Part shown: in pieces, positions 37,694-49,699 of the stretch
Numbering within the stretch: position 1 is the stretch's first letter
Layout of the letters: every line of letters starts with the position of its first letter
NCBI GenBank assembly: GCA_022606135.1
Contig: JABYQN010000003.1
Span: forward strand, 2,790,001-2,854,000
Origin: Fomes fomentarius
Lineage: Eukaryota > Basidiomycota > Agaricomycetes > Polyporales > Polyporaceae
Length of the DNA stretch: 64,000 nucleotides
Reading direction: 5' to 3'
Made by a program: the position numbers and the translations under genes
The notes under the pieces: model-generated
Databases searched by the model: none
What the model saw: only the letters and a program-made list of their open reading frames with translations
What the model was told of the DNA's origin: nothing

Positions 37694-40600
37694 TCAGAAC
37701 CGGAGGAACCCGCGCTTCTTCTTCTTCTCCGTTTCTCCGGACGCGGTGCTGTTGCTGTAGTTCGTACTGTTGACAGACCCCGACGATCCTGCGTTCGACG
37801 AGACAGGCGACGGACGTCCGAGCAGACGGTTTCCACCTCCAGGCTGGGGCGAAGGCGCCGGCGCAGGACGCCGAGGCGGGGCGTCCTTAGTGTAAAAGCG
37901 TTGGTCATATATCTCCTGTGGCGACCGCACTGGTTCAGTCAGCTCCGGGACACCGTTCGGCAGCGCCTTCGACCCTATTCCTCCCAATTCCAGAACCATC
38001 AAGTCTCTGACAAAGTCCACGGGGGTGAGCGAGTGCGTTGAGCCTAAGGAGGGTGCACGCGTGTTAAACTCGCCTGATGGCCGACGATAGAAATGTGGTC
38101 ACGCACCGATAATGATTTCCTTGTTCAGAGATTTCGATAGAGCATAAGCCTCTCGCATCTCCGAATACGTCATACCGCCGGCGACGAAAACCAATACCCG
38201 CTGGCGGTTGTCGTTCTGCGTGCCTGCACCTCTTGTCGCCTTGTGCCAGCTTGGCTTCTGGCTCCGGAGAGACACTGCCGGCTGGATTGCCTGCGGCGCT
38301 GTACGAAGGCTGGGCGTTGCCGAAACCGCCGTCGGAGCGTCCTTCACGTATGGGAAAACTATGGTGTCCAACCTGTTCGCAACGTGGTCCTATACCATCG
38401 TCAGTAACCTCATGAATATCCATCATGTCGTCATACCTCCAACACGGTTCGGAGCACGGGCTTGTATCGTGAGAGCTCGTATTCCTCTTCGTTACTAGAC
38501 TTCTGTTTGATTCTCTTCTTCGTGTCTTTATCACCTGGTTGCTATTCCTATCATGAACACGAGTTGCTGGAAGTGCGGACACGACAGGCATAGAGATACT
38601 AAACTGCGGAGTCATCCGCGTGAGTCTGGGGACGCGACTCCAACGAAGAATCTTCACTGTGCGTCACCAATCGCCTGATGATCCTGCTCTGATACTGCGA
38701 CAACCCGGAGCCGCAGCACTGAATGTACAAACGGCTCCGACGAGCGTACGACCGCTCTTCAACCGCAAACATGCTATGCCCATCGTGCCACATGGAAACA
38801 AATGACGCACCCGACTGATCCTCACGCCCAGATGCGCAAGAGAGTTCACAGCGTCTTGCTCATGCATCGTCAAGCGCGCATGCTGGTACAGCCGCCTTCT
38901 GTCCTCGTCCGAGACGCCGTCCCGGTGCTGTATGTACAGCGCGATGATCCGGACCTTATTCAGGTTACTGTGGCGCGCGGGCCGGGTGTCCGAGTTGTCC
39001 GAGACGGACACGCGCGTTGCTACGTCAGTGAAGGAACGATAAGACTACGGAGACGTCATGGCACGCACACAACATCGCGGCTGTCTAGGAGGGGGACCAT
39101 CTCTTCGACAAGGGTTTTGGGTGTCTTTCCCTCTGCCGTAACTCCCGTGGCGCAGTTCTGCTCCATTTAGGACTAGAACGACCGATGGGAGACGTATTGG
39201 CGTACCTGCTCAACGGTCGCTACTGCGGGCAGCTTGTCGCGCTCGAAAATCGCCATGCACTCCTGCGCCATGTTCAAGTGCAGCGAGAACTGCAAACAGG
39301 TGGATGAGAAAAACCAGCAGAGGCATGGGAACACAAATTCCTTACCTTGTCGCGCTGTTCTTGATACTGCGGCAGGTTGGCGAGCATGTCCTTCATATCG
39401 TTCAAGTTCGCAGCACCTTCCCTGCGAGACAAATATTACAAAACGGGATATGACAAATTGCACGCAGATGACGACGCACCCCTTGAACCCAGCATTATCC
39501 TGCAAGAACTGATTGAAGTCCGCCATGAGCTTGTCGATCGCCTCGCGCATGTGCATGTGGCGGAGCTCCGTCCAGACGCTATCCACATCTGACAATGTCG
39601 CCACCTTGTCCTCGTAACCGGCCTGTGTCTGGAACTTGTACCTGAAGACCGGGGTGCGAACCTTGAGCATCTCCTCCCGAACATACCCATTTCCAAATCC
39701 AATCGCCCTACCTATATGACGTCCCCTCTTCTATAGGGAGAAGGTCATTCGCCATCGCTTGATACGTAAATTCGTGCAGGAGCGGCGCGACCGTGTCCAT
39801 TGCCCTTTCGGTGATGATGAGCGTACCGCGCGGTCGAGGGGGGTCCGAGGGTTTGGGAAAATCTGGGGTCGCTTTCTTGTACTCGTCAAGGTTTTGCTGC
39901 ACCATGAACGCTAGTACCTTCGCGACATAATCACCCTCCACACTTTCGTACGCTCGTGCCTCCTCTCCGCGAGCGAGATTCGTCCGCCAACGCCCGCTTG
40001 TTGCCGGCGGCGGTGCGGGGCGTGTGCTTGCATGTGGCTTTAGTGGCCCGAGTGGTTGGTGGTGCGAGGGGACGTAGTACCGGATGTAGGGGTACTCGTT
40101 GAGTGTGATACATACATTCGAGATCTAGCATGGCAATTTAGCGTGGTTGCGTGGAAGGTGCCACATGACATACCATCCTGCTGATGAAGCGAAGCTCTTC
40201 GTGCAATCGGTCACGCAGCGGCTTGTACACAGTGTCGCTTCGAGGAGGGCTGTATATGTTGAAAAACGCGCCGGGATCCCGCACGGTAAAAGCTTGGGAC
40301 TCAACAGCTAGACGAATATGCCGTGGTCGGTCCGACGGGTATCAACAAAACGTGGGACATGAGCGCACTTACGCCAGAAATTGATGAAGAGTTCTTGCAA
40401 AGCCTTCAGATACGGTTCAGCAGGTGAAGAGGTCAAACGCTCGAACAACTGTTCGGGAAGTGCTTCGCATACATATCAGGCCAACTGGTATAATAATGGG
40501 GATTGGGCTCCGAGGGCATGTATGCGCTACGTGACCGCGCAAGGCATACAAGGACAATCAAACGAGTGGTGTCATACATGATCTTCGCCTCCGTACAACA

Positions 40601-41296
40601 CTATTCGTCATTCGCCATAGCAGTTCTTCCCAGTGCCCAAAATGCGCATGTAGCAACCCGCTGACATGTCCTCGGAGCCCACAGTAAATACAAGAACGTA
40701 CCGTCAATGAAGAATAGATGTGCCGCCGCGTACTGTTGTTGCCCATTCGAAAAGTCCCGGATGACGCGGTCCACGTTCTGTGAGGTGGACATGAGCAAAT
40801 ACATTGCCTCGAACTGCGGCTGGGGATCCCGGTTGCTCGTGATAGACTCGATCACTGCACCAGTGACACATGGCAGTCGGTTGCCAGTAACCGAGCACAA
40901 CAGAATGACAGAGCGTGCACAGAAGCAGAGGACACGGAGACCATAGGCGGGAGAGGCAGGGGCAGCGTTGCAGGAGATGCATAAGATCGAGGACGGCGCA
41001 TGCGCGACGATGAGGATGGAAGGCATTTATGAGCGGTCGCAAGGGTGTTGGACGACGAACAACATACGCGTGACATTCTCTTCGAGGATGTCGAACTGCT
41101 TGAGCACCGCATTGAGTAGTCGCTGCGAGTGCTCGTCAACTACCAAGATCTTCCATCGCCCCGGTGGGTTCACTGAGCGGATCGCCTCGAGGAACTCTGT
41201 AGATCATGGGCACATATATGAGCATCAGCATCAGGCTATATGCGCCAGCTTCACGAGTTTGGACGCACTAGACTTGACGGCGTTGATTAGCGACAT
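37694..41296 (-). CDS. SEC1: Sec1/Munc18-family protein for exocytosis
   Basis: Sec1 binds assembled plasma-membrane SNARE complexes and promotes fusion of secretory vesicles. The start MSLINAVKS at 41296 splices into KFLEAIRSVNPPGRWKILVV. Further exons give the domain 1 region (DPQPQFEAMYLLMSTSQNVD, then AAHLFFIDG), the ERLTSSPAEPYLKALQELFI segment, RPRGTLIITERAMDTVAPLL, and the FTYQAMANDLLPI signature typical of this family. The helical part follows (WTELRHMHMREAIDKLM, then MLANLPQYQEQ), the LNKVRIIALYIQHRDG segment, and the domain 3b end QRVLVFVAGGMTYSEMREAY. About eleven or more exons are needed. The C-terminus carries a Pro/Ser-rich extension ending in a polybasic EKKKKRGFLRF, longer than the yeast protein's end. 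It lies on the same strand and 284 bp upstream of the RhoGEF gene. Confidence 0.92.
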
Positions 41297-42600
41297 TGGC
41301 ACCAGAGAGCACGACGTAGCGAGGACGGGTTCAAGGCCAGCTCGATGGAGACGGAGGGAGGTACCAAGTCGGGATCGAGATGGTGCTGAGACGCAAGTGG
41401 CCGTACTCACCGGTCACAGCATCCGGCGATCTGCACTGACGCTCGTCCGGCCCGATTCACTCCGACCTCCGTTGAGCTGCAACTTGAACAGTCACTGATT
41501 CCCCCTTCAACTCACTTCGATAACTCATTAACTGCCTCGTCCCTACGCCCCTTCAGCGTAGTCGATTCTCGGGTTTCGTCCACCTCACTGCCTGCCCACT
41601 ACACCGCTTCGGGGTGGCAGTCCAGTCTCCGGAGGCTCCGAATGTAGACGATTGTGTTTGTTGACATCTTTTCCTCTAACAGATACTCTCCAGCAAACCC
41701 ACCTGCGACCAGTGATCGTGCAGCATTTGCCATGATACGTCGGCCTCAAGCATACACACAGCTCCTACCGCAACGTTTGTCCTACTCGTGTTCGACATGT
41801 ACCCCCAATCCAGAACGCATAATGGGGTCGTGTATGAATAATCCGAACACACAATCTGGTTACCCCGTTCGATAGATGCCTCTGTTAGATACAGAATTTC
41901 ATGGCGAACGGAGACCACGCTCCCGCTCCCTATGGGGCTGGTCAGCGATCGCAAACTGCCTTTCCTCCCGCGGTGCCTCAGGCAACACACAGTACGCGCG
42001 AAGATATCCGCCCTTCGTGTGCTTAATTCTCGACTCACATCATTGCACTATAGCGTTCGCCTTCATCGTCTACTGAACTGTTCCTTCTCGCTCCAATTGC
42101 TCCCGATACTTGACATGCAGACTTGAGGTTTAGGTTTTCATCGTGGTCGATGTTGGAACGGTGCGAAGACCTGTGATAGGGGTCAATCGCTCTAGTTTGA
42201 TCTTCCATTGTGCTGCTCGACCTGTCCAAATCCGGGGCACCTCGTATTCGCAGTCAAAATGCAGAGTCCCACCTATATGAGACGAGACGGGACGACGGAA
42301 GCCCTAGCGTTTCCACTATGATAATAACAACTTAAGGTTGCTGTTAGGAAGTCGTAGAGACAGGCATGCTCACAGATTGTGATGATTGGTACGTCCCTCC
42401 TCGGACTCCTGCACTAGCGCCTGACCAGCATGGCTTGGTATCGTGTTGAAACATAATACGCCATTCATCGCCAACAGTGTGGTCCGCATCTAACATGCTG
42501 GAGATGCGGGCTACTGATGTCATCCAAGTTCCGACCATGCAAGCACAGCAACGGTGGATCCGAGAGCTGATAGTTGCCGCCTTCTCCAGGTTCATGATAC
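41297..42600. other. Intergenic region upstream of SEC1; no gene seen
   Basis: This is the promoter side of SEC1. Frames up to 120 codons exist on the minus strand (41676-42038) but have no recognisable domain, no paralogue in the window, and cross no splice pattern I trust. Confidence 0.45.
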
Positions 42601-43260
42601 TCGTTCAACATGTAAGATAGAAGTGTCGTCGTACAGGTTTTCGGCAGTTAAGAGCAGAACCTTTGTCGGTAACCATCTCGGATTGGAGATACCTGAGATG
42701 AGACTATATGAACACTCCAGTACTGCATAGTTCGTTCATCGAGCAAACAAGGTCTATCATGATGTATTGCTATACTCGGAACCTCCAGTGTTAGTCGAGC
42801 GCACGCGGTCTTCCCACACACAACCACCGTATCTTGGTCACTAACAGCCCTCGGACCTCATATCTTGTTCCGTGTTGAATGTGACATGATAAGCTACCAG
42901 TCCCTTCAAGCAACAGGAATAATGCTCGATAACCTGATTATTGCTCGAGTCCCTTCCCACATTGGTAGGCTATCACGTCATGGTATGGTATCCATCCCCT
43001 GAAGATGACTGAGTCGAGGTGGTCTCCTTGCAATGCTGTTCTCGCGCGACGTTGACATCAAAAGGTGCAGCTGGTGAAGTTCCGGCGGCTATACAACATT
43101 TCATGGAAGCTCTGTGATTGTGTGGCAAGTTCGGCAGTACACCATCATGTTGGCGCGATCGCTACATCAGCTGTCTGATTCCGTCGTCTCCAACTATATA
43201 ACGAACAGTCACCTTGTATTACAGGATCGTTCACCACCCACTATTTGGTACTCCTACACC
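42600..43260. repeat. Inverted copy of the R block and DUF6533 5' flank
   Basis: Read on the minus strand, 42660-42720 shows the R-block string ('tctcatctcaggtatctcc'), and 43080-43240 matches the upstream flank of DUF6533 copy B in inverted orientation. It is the upstream region of copy C and shows that the gene was duplicated together with its promoter. Confidence 0.6.
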
Positions 43261-45217
43261 ATGTCCTCCGACTCCACAGATACAGATGTTGCCACATTTG
43301 TGACCTTCTACGCCATGTTGTAAGCATACTTCCACTTTTTTGTTCCAGTGGTCACAGGCCTATTAGTTGACTATGGGAGGTAGTCGCCTTGACATTTACT
43401 GTTTTGTGGCAGCAAGCGGTCAGTTTCACACAGATTCACTCCTTGTCACTAAAACTGGTTGATTATGATGTCCCTAGTACTGCTCATATGCGACACTCTT
43501 GTAACCTTCGACCGCGAAGTAGACCTTTTCTGGTCAGGTAGTATCACCAGTGCTAGGATCTTGTTTTTTGCAAACAGATATTTATCCCTGTCCTGGAATA
43601 TTCTCGGTTTCATCAAATTTGCGCCCTTCTCGAACAAGGCATGTTGTCAAACACGAAGTATTGCTAGTGTGAATCTCTGACACTTTTCTGTCCCCTGCTG
43701 CACTTTCTGTAGAAGTGTGTGGCTTTCTAGTGACAATCTCTGCAGAGCAGATTGCTGATGAGCACTGTGACCTGTAGCTGCACATACATAGAAAGAGTGG
43801 TATCTGTATCAGAATGTCTTCAATTCATTCCATCAGCTGGTGAGTTATTCTCCCTCCTTTCCATATGCACCAAAGATTCACACCGGAATACTTGACTAGC
43901 ATTCTCCGCACTCCGCGCATTTGTGTTGAGCAGAAACAAACCCCTATCACTCTTCGTCCTGATTCTCGGTCTTGTACCTGTCGGGATCAATCTGGTATAT
44001 CGAGCATCATTGGCATCGATGTTCCTCGCTAACCTCTACAAAGACAATGGTGATTGTGCCCAATTATGGGGAAATATTTGCCAACATTGGATGTATATTA
44101 TATTATGAATTGTCATCTGAAACCAATCTCAAGTACGTCTGCGCATCGTTTATTCGCTTCAACTGCTAATATGTAGAGAAGGTGTAGGAGTCTCACACTT
44201 TGGGGTTGATAAAGCCAGCTAATTTTTGAACTCAAAATGATGGTTGAAATCAGTGCTTCTTCTATCTAGGATATCACTCATCGTTTCTGATGGTATTCTT
44301 ATTCTGATCACCTGGAGGAGTCCGATGACTCGAGGTCTACGTATGCGTATGCATATCCACACAAACAAGAGACAGTCGCTGGGTATAATTCTGGTGCAGA
44401 ATGGTGAACATTACCTAACTCTTTGCATATGTGTTGTTTCTAATCTATGATGTTCAGGAACTATATACTTCATGTGAGTGATCAGGCTTCTGTGACCACC
44501 CACGGCCTGTGTTGAACAATCAAGTGTGCTGCTCTGTCTCAATGTTTCCCATCTGTCGTTCTCCGTGGCAAATGTAAGCCGATCGGAGTCCAGAAACATA
44601 GAGTCTTGTTGTCTACTAATGATACTGTGTATTGTATTAGATCTTTGGCAATGGAGCATCATCAAGTGACATCACCACTTTTACTCCCCCGTACGTTCAA
44701 AACCAGATTTGTACTCGCCAATCTACCAACTGAGATATCTCTTCATTGCTTGTGTAGGATCACAACTATCCTCATCTCGCACTTTCTCCTCGACCTCCAA
44801 GAAGCATACAGGCAAACAGTCAGGGTCGACTCCGACGACATTCTCAATCTCGGAAGCAACGACAGCACACCGAGCTTTGTGGATCGAGTCATCGGGTCAC
44901 TTGGCTCTGACATCTATGTCGCTACGCCCGAGAGCGATGATGCCACTGGTACCGTGTCCAAGTCGGAGAATGCACGAGGAGATGGGTCAGATGTCATTCA
45001 GCATAGTTACAATGAGCCCGAAGGCCATCTTGAAGATGAGGAGACCACTCGCACTGGAGTCACCGCGGAGTCGAGCGCTTCCATGTTCACCATTGGAAGA
45101 TCGGAGAAAGGGCATGAGCAGGATGGTCCAGTCGCTCGCGCCGGCACTGCATGGCAGGACAGTGAGGAGGTCCTCGAGGTCCCCCCACGCATGCAGTTGC
45201 TCGGGGCTTTCCCATGA
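43261..45217 (+). CDS. DUF6533-type multi-pass membrane protein, copy C
   Basis: Eleven exons join in frame to 413 residues: 43261-43319, 43384-43418, 43478-43638, 43746-43839, 43900-43994, 44044-44132, 44270-44403, 44458-44473, 44525-44573, 44641-44690 and 44758-45217. The start MSSDSTDTDV, the DUF6533 core (LLICDTLVTFDREVDLFW, LFFANRYLSL), FSALRAFVLSRNK, ISLIVSDGILILITW and the C-terminal ISHFLLDLQEAYRQTV match copies A and B. About seven hydrophobic segments are followed by an acidic tail. The donor after exon 3 reads AAG|GCATGT, a GC donor where the other copies have GT, and exon 4 probably starts slightly further upstream than in copy B. It is inverted relative to copies A and B and 22 kb from them. 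The function of the family is unknown; a sensor or transporter role would be speculation. Confidence 0.8.
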
Positions 45218-46530
45218 GCGACCATGTTGTACGTGTATACACACGAGATCCTCACACATAGATGCGGGTTTTAGCGCCATTCAGACACTTCTTTCTTGAT
45301 GGTCCCAGTCGTGTTGTTGATGTTCTTGAATCTGTATTTCTTGATACGACCATGTGCGGCTGGCATAGCACATCAGTCTGGTTTGTTTCTCACAGTTGTG
45401 TTCGCCTTGTGGCCTTTCGTATATAATATTCTTGTATCCAAGCTCGTATTTATTCGCACTTCACGTAACAGACGGTATGGATTGATACTTGTCATGTGAG
45501 AGTGTCACTCACCATCGTACGTCAACGTACTGAGGTATCACATCGCTTGGCTGTGGAGTACCAGTGGGGTGGATGCATGCAATTGAAGACAGTACGACAT
45601 TCAATATCCATTGCCGGACACTGAGAATAAGGGGACACTTAGGTGTACCACACTGGAATTCGAACAGGAATACGTCTTGCGACCGCAACTGATGTACTGG
45701 TGAGTACAAGTAAGGTGAGTCGTGATTTGGGGGGGTTCACGGGTATAGTTAGTGTAGTATTGGGCTCTGAGTACGGCCCGGGTGCAGTATGTGAGTGATA
45801 TTCCTGTAACTTTGCTATAGTATGCGATACGTAGTGGAATGCGGTACGAGTTTTGGGAGCTTGTCACTGTTTCTGGGCTTGGAGAGAGCAGGGTGGGCGT
45901 GTTCCTCTTTATGAGGTTGTAGTGGGGCGACTGTCACCGTGCGGTGCCAAGCTTCGCTCTCTGGCATCCAGTAGGTCGGGATCACGGAGACGCAATGGAC
46001 GTCTTCCCATGAGTTCTATGAAAGACTTCATTCTTATCCCCGGGCTTGGAAGCCCCCGGTCTAGGGACATAGTAATCCGCAACGTGTACGAAGCCCACAG
46101 ACCTGGCGTACTCTATGATGGGCTGCTAAGTCGTCAAGGTCCGCATGTTATGAACTTCGACTCGCTTGAAGCTACTAACGCCTTTGCCAATGGCAACTTC
46201 CCCTGGTTTCAAACGTCCAAGGTTTGCCCTTCGACGACATGCATAGCCACTCTCCTCTCTCCTGACCACCTTAAATGTGCCAAGAACAACATACCTGCAC
46301 GAGGAGTCGTCGATACAAATTTCATGTTGAGCGCTTGAGCTTCCTTGACCTCCGACAATGATGCGCACCTCATCCCGGGCTCGGAAAATCTAAGAGCGCG
46401 CATCACCAGGCTCCTGCCCCAACGTAAGTCCCCAAAAATAATGCCTGGATCTGCCCTCCTCGCAGCCATCTCGCACCGTCGCGTGTCCCGCTCTCCCACA
46501 CGTCGACCAACGATGAGCCTATGTAGCTCG
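45218..46530. other. 3' flank of DUF6533 copy C and intergenic DNA
   Basis: Bases 45290-45480 resemble, in inverted orientation, the 3' flank of copy B (19200-19440). A plus-strand frame at 45853-46338 (161 codons, containing KDFILIPGLGSPRSRDIVI) has no recognised domain, no paralogue here and no clear intron pattern, so I do not call it a gene. Otherwise nothing was identified. Confidence 0.45.
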
Positions 46531-46539
46531 GTTATAATG

Positions 46540-46547
46540 TATATAAG
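46540..46547 (+). promoter_or_regulatory. TATA box of the GH45 gene
   Basis: TATATAAG lies 73 bp upstream of the GH45 start codon, a normal distance for a strongly expressed fungal secreted-enzyme gene. Confidence 0.65.
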
Positions 46548-46620
46548 ACGCGCCCAGCGATGTCCTCTACCTGTGGCCCTTCAAAGCTTCAAAGCTTCAC
46601 CCTGCGCACTCACCCTCACA

Positions 46621-47458
46621 ATGGCGAGAAACCTGCTCTACTTCATCCAGTTCGTCGCCGTCGCGACCCTCGCGGGCTGCGTCTCCGTCCCTGAAAAGCG
46701 CGCGACCGGCGGGTACGTGCAGAACCCGTCCGGCACCGCGTCCTTCACGCACTACTCGGGGTGCTCGCAAGCAGGTCCGTCCGTCTTGGTCTACGTCCGT
46801 CCAGCCTCGTTTCCACGAGTACTCACTAGATCGCGTATGCCTGCATAGCGTGCGGAGTCGCGGGCAACGGGTTCACCGCTGCGATCAGCCAGCTCGCGTT
46901 TGGCTCGGCTCCAGGACTGGGGCCGGGCGACGCCTGCGGACGCTGCTTCGCCGTGACCGCAGACACGGATCCATTCTCGCCGTCGTTCCCCGGCCCGTTC
47001 CAGACGATCGTCGTGAAGGTCACCGACCTCTGCCCCGTGCAGGGCAACCAGGAGTGGTGCGGCCAGTCGCAGAGCAACCCGAACAACCAGCACGGCGCGC
47101 CCGTCCAGTACGTATTCGCTTTGCAGCGTGTGTAGGAATGGCGTCGCAGGGCTGACCGTGATTGCGCTCGTAAACAATGGCAGCTTCGACATCTGCGAGG
47201 ACACGGGAGGCGCGGGCCAGTTCTTCCCCTCTGGACACGGCGCGCTGACGGGCACGTACACCGAGGTGTCGTGCAGCCAGTGGTCGGGTTCGGATGGTGG
47301 GCCGCTCTGGAATGGCGCATGCATCGAGGGAGAATCCGCCGGCAATTGGCCGAGCGTCGGGTGCGGCAACCAAGGTCAGTCGCTGTCGTTTTCTATGGAC
47401 CGGCCTACACGTGGACCGTGCTGATCGTGCTTCGTGTATTGCAGGTACCGCGCCCTGA
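46621..47458 (+). CDS. Endoglucanase, glycoside hydrolase family 45 (subfamily C type)
   Basis: This is a secreted beta-1,4-glucanase that cuts amorphous cellulose and mixed-linkage glucan. Four exons (46621-46774, 46849-47107, 47184-47374, 47445-47458) give 205 residues. The N-terminus MARNLLYFIQFVAVATLAG is a signal peptide; a Kex2-like KR then precedes ATGGYVQ, the usual mature start. The body has paired cysteines, LAFGSAPGLGPGDACGRCFA, VTDLCPVQGNQEWCGQ, HFDICEDTGG and EVSCSQWSGSDGGPLWNGAC. The Asn in GNQEW (about 118) and the Asp in HFDICED (about 140) are 22 residues apart, matching the Asn/Asp proton-relay pair described for Phanerochaete Cel45A. There is no cellulose-binding module. 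Size and motifs fit subfamily C of basidiomycetes. The TATA box at 46540 supports the start. Confidence 0.95.
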
Positions 47459-47580
47459 ATCCTCCTGAACGGGGTGGTAGAGAGGATATACGTCGGTAGT
47501 ACATCCTGTCACGCGTTTGGAAAAGAAAATCTAGACATCTTCTGATTGTGACCAGTCGTCGTGATGTCTGTGCTGGATGA

Positions 47581-49682
47581 TTACCGGAAGGAGATATAAT
47601 ACATGATGGAGTTACTTCCTAGAACGAGTACGCTCACGGGCCTTTCGGGATCTGTCCAGAGCAGTATTAGACATGATGTGAAGAATGTCAGTTCTGGATC
47701 ACTCACTACTATGCGCTCACTCCAACTGTCCCCCACCCGCCGCCCGCCTTCTAAATCGCCATGCTCGCTGCAAGGATCTATATCTGTCGCTGTCGTGACC
47801 ATATGCACGGACACGACAGTGCCCAATCGGCTACGCAGTGACTTGCGCGCATTGAGCATCGCAAGCAGCGCATTGAGGAATACTAAACAAGGTATCAGTT
47901 ATATTAGCCGTGACTCAGAACCTCACAACTCAGAGGTCCCAACATACGTTTAGGCAGCATATAGAAAGTGATCAGGTAGAGCATCGTATTTGGGGCGATC
48001 GCGTACTATGTGAGATGCGAGTGAGTAGGCAGTCACTCGCAGGAGTCACTCGACGTGATGTGAGGAAGGTACGCTCACCAGTATCAGAGTCACTAATGAG
48101 CACAAACTAAACGGAGACCCCCTCGTAAGTGGCACAAAGAAAACTTGGGCATGAATGCTCCTACCTTGTGGTTATGCCCGCGTTGATGGTATAAACTTGG
48201 AGTACGCGGATGGTCCGAATGAGCCTATGTTCTAGGGGCGTGACTATGTCATCCTGTTGCTACGAAAGGGATGCTTACGTGCTAGAGTGGCTCTGCCGCA
48301 GCCCAGCCCTAAGGAACACACAGAGTGTGGCAGAGATGGTAATATCCGAGATGGATATCAAGCCGAGTCCAACGTAGATGTTCCACTGCGAGTGTTTGTG
48401 GATCAGACAAGCCTCAACACCGAGAGGATATATCCTCATACCCTAAGCTTCTCATTGAGCTCGGTCCATGTAGCGCACTGAAAGCTGTAGGGCTCTATGA
48501 GGAGATTGTAGATGAAAGGAACACGGCGGAGCTAACCCCTTGACAGCGATAGCTAAAAGAGAGATCACGAGTTAGCATCGCTTACGACACACGCTGAGCT
48601 AGGGACCACGCTCACCAAATTCGGACCCTAGATTCCTGTGAGCAAACACGTTACGTATATAAGACTGATGACCGATAAGACTGACCAAGTATTCCCAAAG
48701 TCATCGTCACCTTTAATCTATTAATTCAGTCATATGCGTAGCTGAAACATTCGAACGACTTACCAGCAGCCCGCAGACAATACGGTTGCCATTGCTGACT
48801 GAAAAAGCGTAAGCCCGGGAAGAGTGAGTCCCTTCCGGCAGAATGACATATGAACTTGGAACTTACGCGCCCATATCTTGTGTGTGTAGAGGCTATCGAA
48901 GGGAGACATATGATTAGTCTGTTGTGCACTAATATCTCGATATGCATACCTTCTTCCTATAAAATCGCCTATGCCCTATAGTAGAGCTTCAGCCTACAGT
49001 CCTTCCCACATAAGAGCGATTCAAATTCACCGCAATAATGAGCATGACCTGGTACAAAGCTCCCCGTCAATGCGTGAGATAACATTCATTACAATGTTGA
49101 CGCCTACCATGACGTCACTACCGCGAACGTGGTGTAAGTTACATCGATACAAGAGGGTTGAAAGTACACACCTGGGAACCCTTGCTAGCGCATCTGCATC
49201 CCCGAAGTGCTTCACTGCGGACCTGTAGGCCATTGTGGAGAGGAGTGCGACATGAATGGCGTCGAAAGCCCTGCAATGAGGATGCGTGAGAATCGTCCAG
49301 CATCGTCGATGAGATTCACGCGAGCTCACCAAAGCAGTCCGATCTGGATCGGTGACCATTTCAATCTAAGGATAAGTATGGATTTGAGAAAGAAATGACG
49401 GGTCTACGCACCACGACCTTGAGGATGACGTGGTCTTCGCCAGATCGTCTGTAGTATGTGACCGTCTGCTGTGTCGTCAGTCCAAACAGGCTAGTGTTAC
49501 GAGTCAGCACCCGGAAACTCTGTGTAGCACAGTGGATCGAAACCGGAGCCCACCATGCTGCAAGAATGGTTCCTGAAATCCCGACACCGATGATGAGCTG
49601 CTGGTGAGCCGATAACGAGAAGAGGAAGAGCCTCACCAATCAACGCGGCGCCGAGCGTGTTATCGAGGTTGGTATCAACCAT
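47581..49682 (-). CDS. DUF6534-type multi-pass membrane protein
   Basis: The start MVDTNLDNTLGAALIG (49682) is followed by small exons that join in frame: 49682-49637, 49572-49554, 49490-49412 (LFGLTTQQTVTYYRRSGEDH), 49343-49330 and 49270-49172 (AFDAIHVALLSTMAYRSAV). After a stretch I could not resolve (about 49.17-48.95 kb), exons for THKIWALSNGNRIVCGLL, a WTELNEKLR segment, WNIYVGLGLISISDITIS, YTINAGITT and PNTMLYLITFYMLPK follow. The last exon has FLNALLAMLNARKSLRSR and reads to the stop at 47581. These motifs, in this order, are those of the basidiomycete DUF6534 family: several membrane helices and a cytosolic C-terminus. It is convergent with the GH45 gene. Function unknown; two or three exon borders remain uncertain. 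Confidence 0.72.
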
Positions 49683-49699
49683 ACCGAGGAGAGCGCACA

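Noticed and set aside
45853..46338. 161-codon plus-strand frame as a gene
   Set aside because: No recognised domain, no paralogue, no intron pattern and an uncertain start; mentioned only in the intergenic description.
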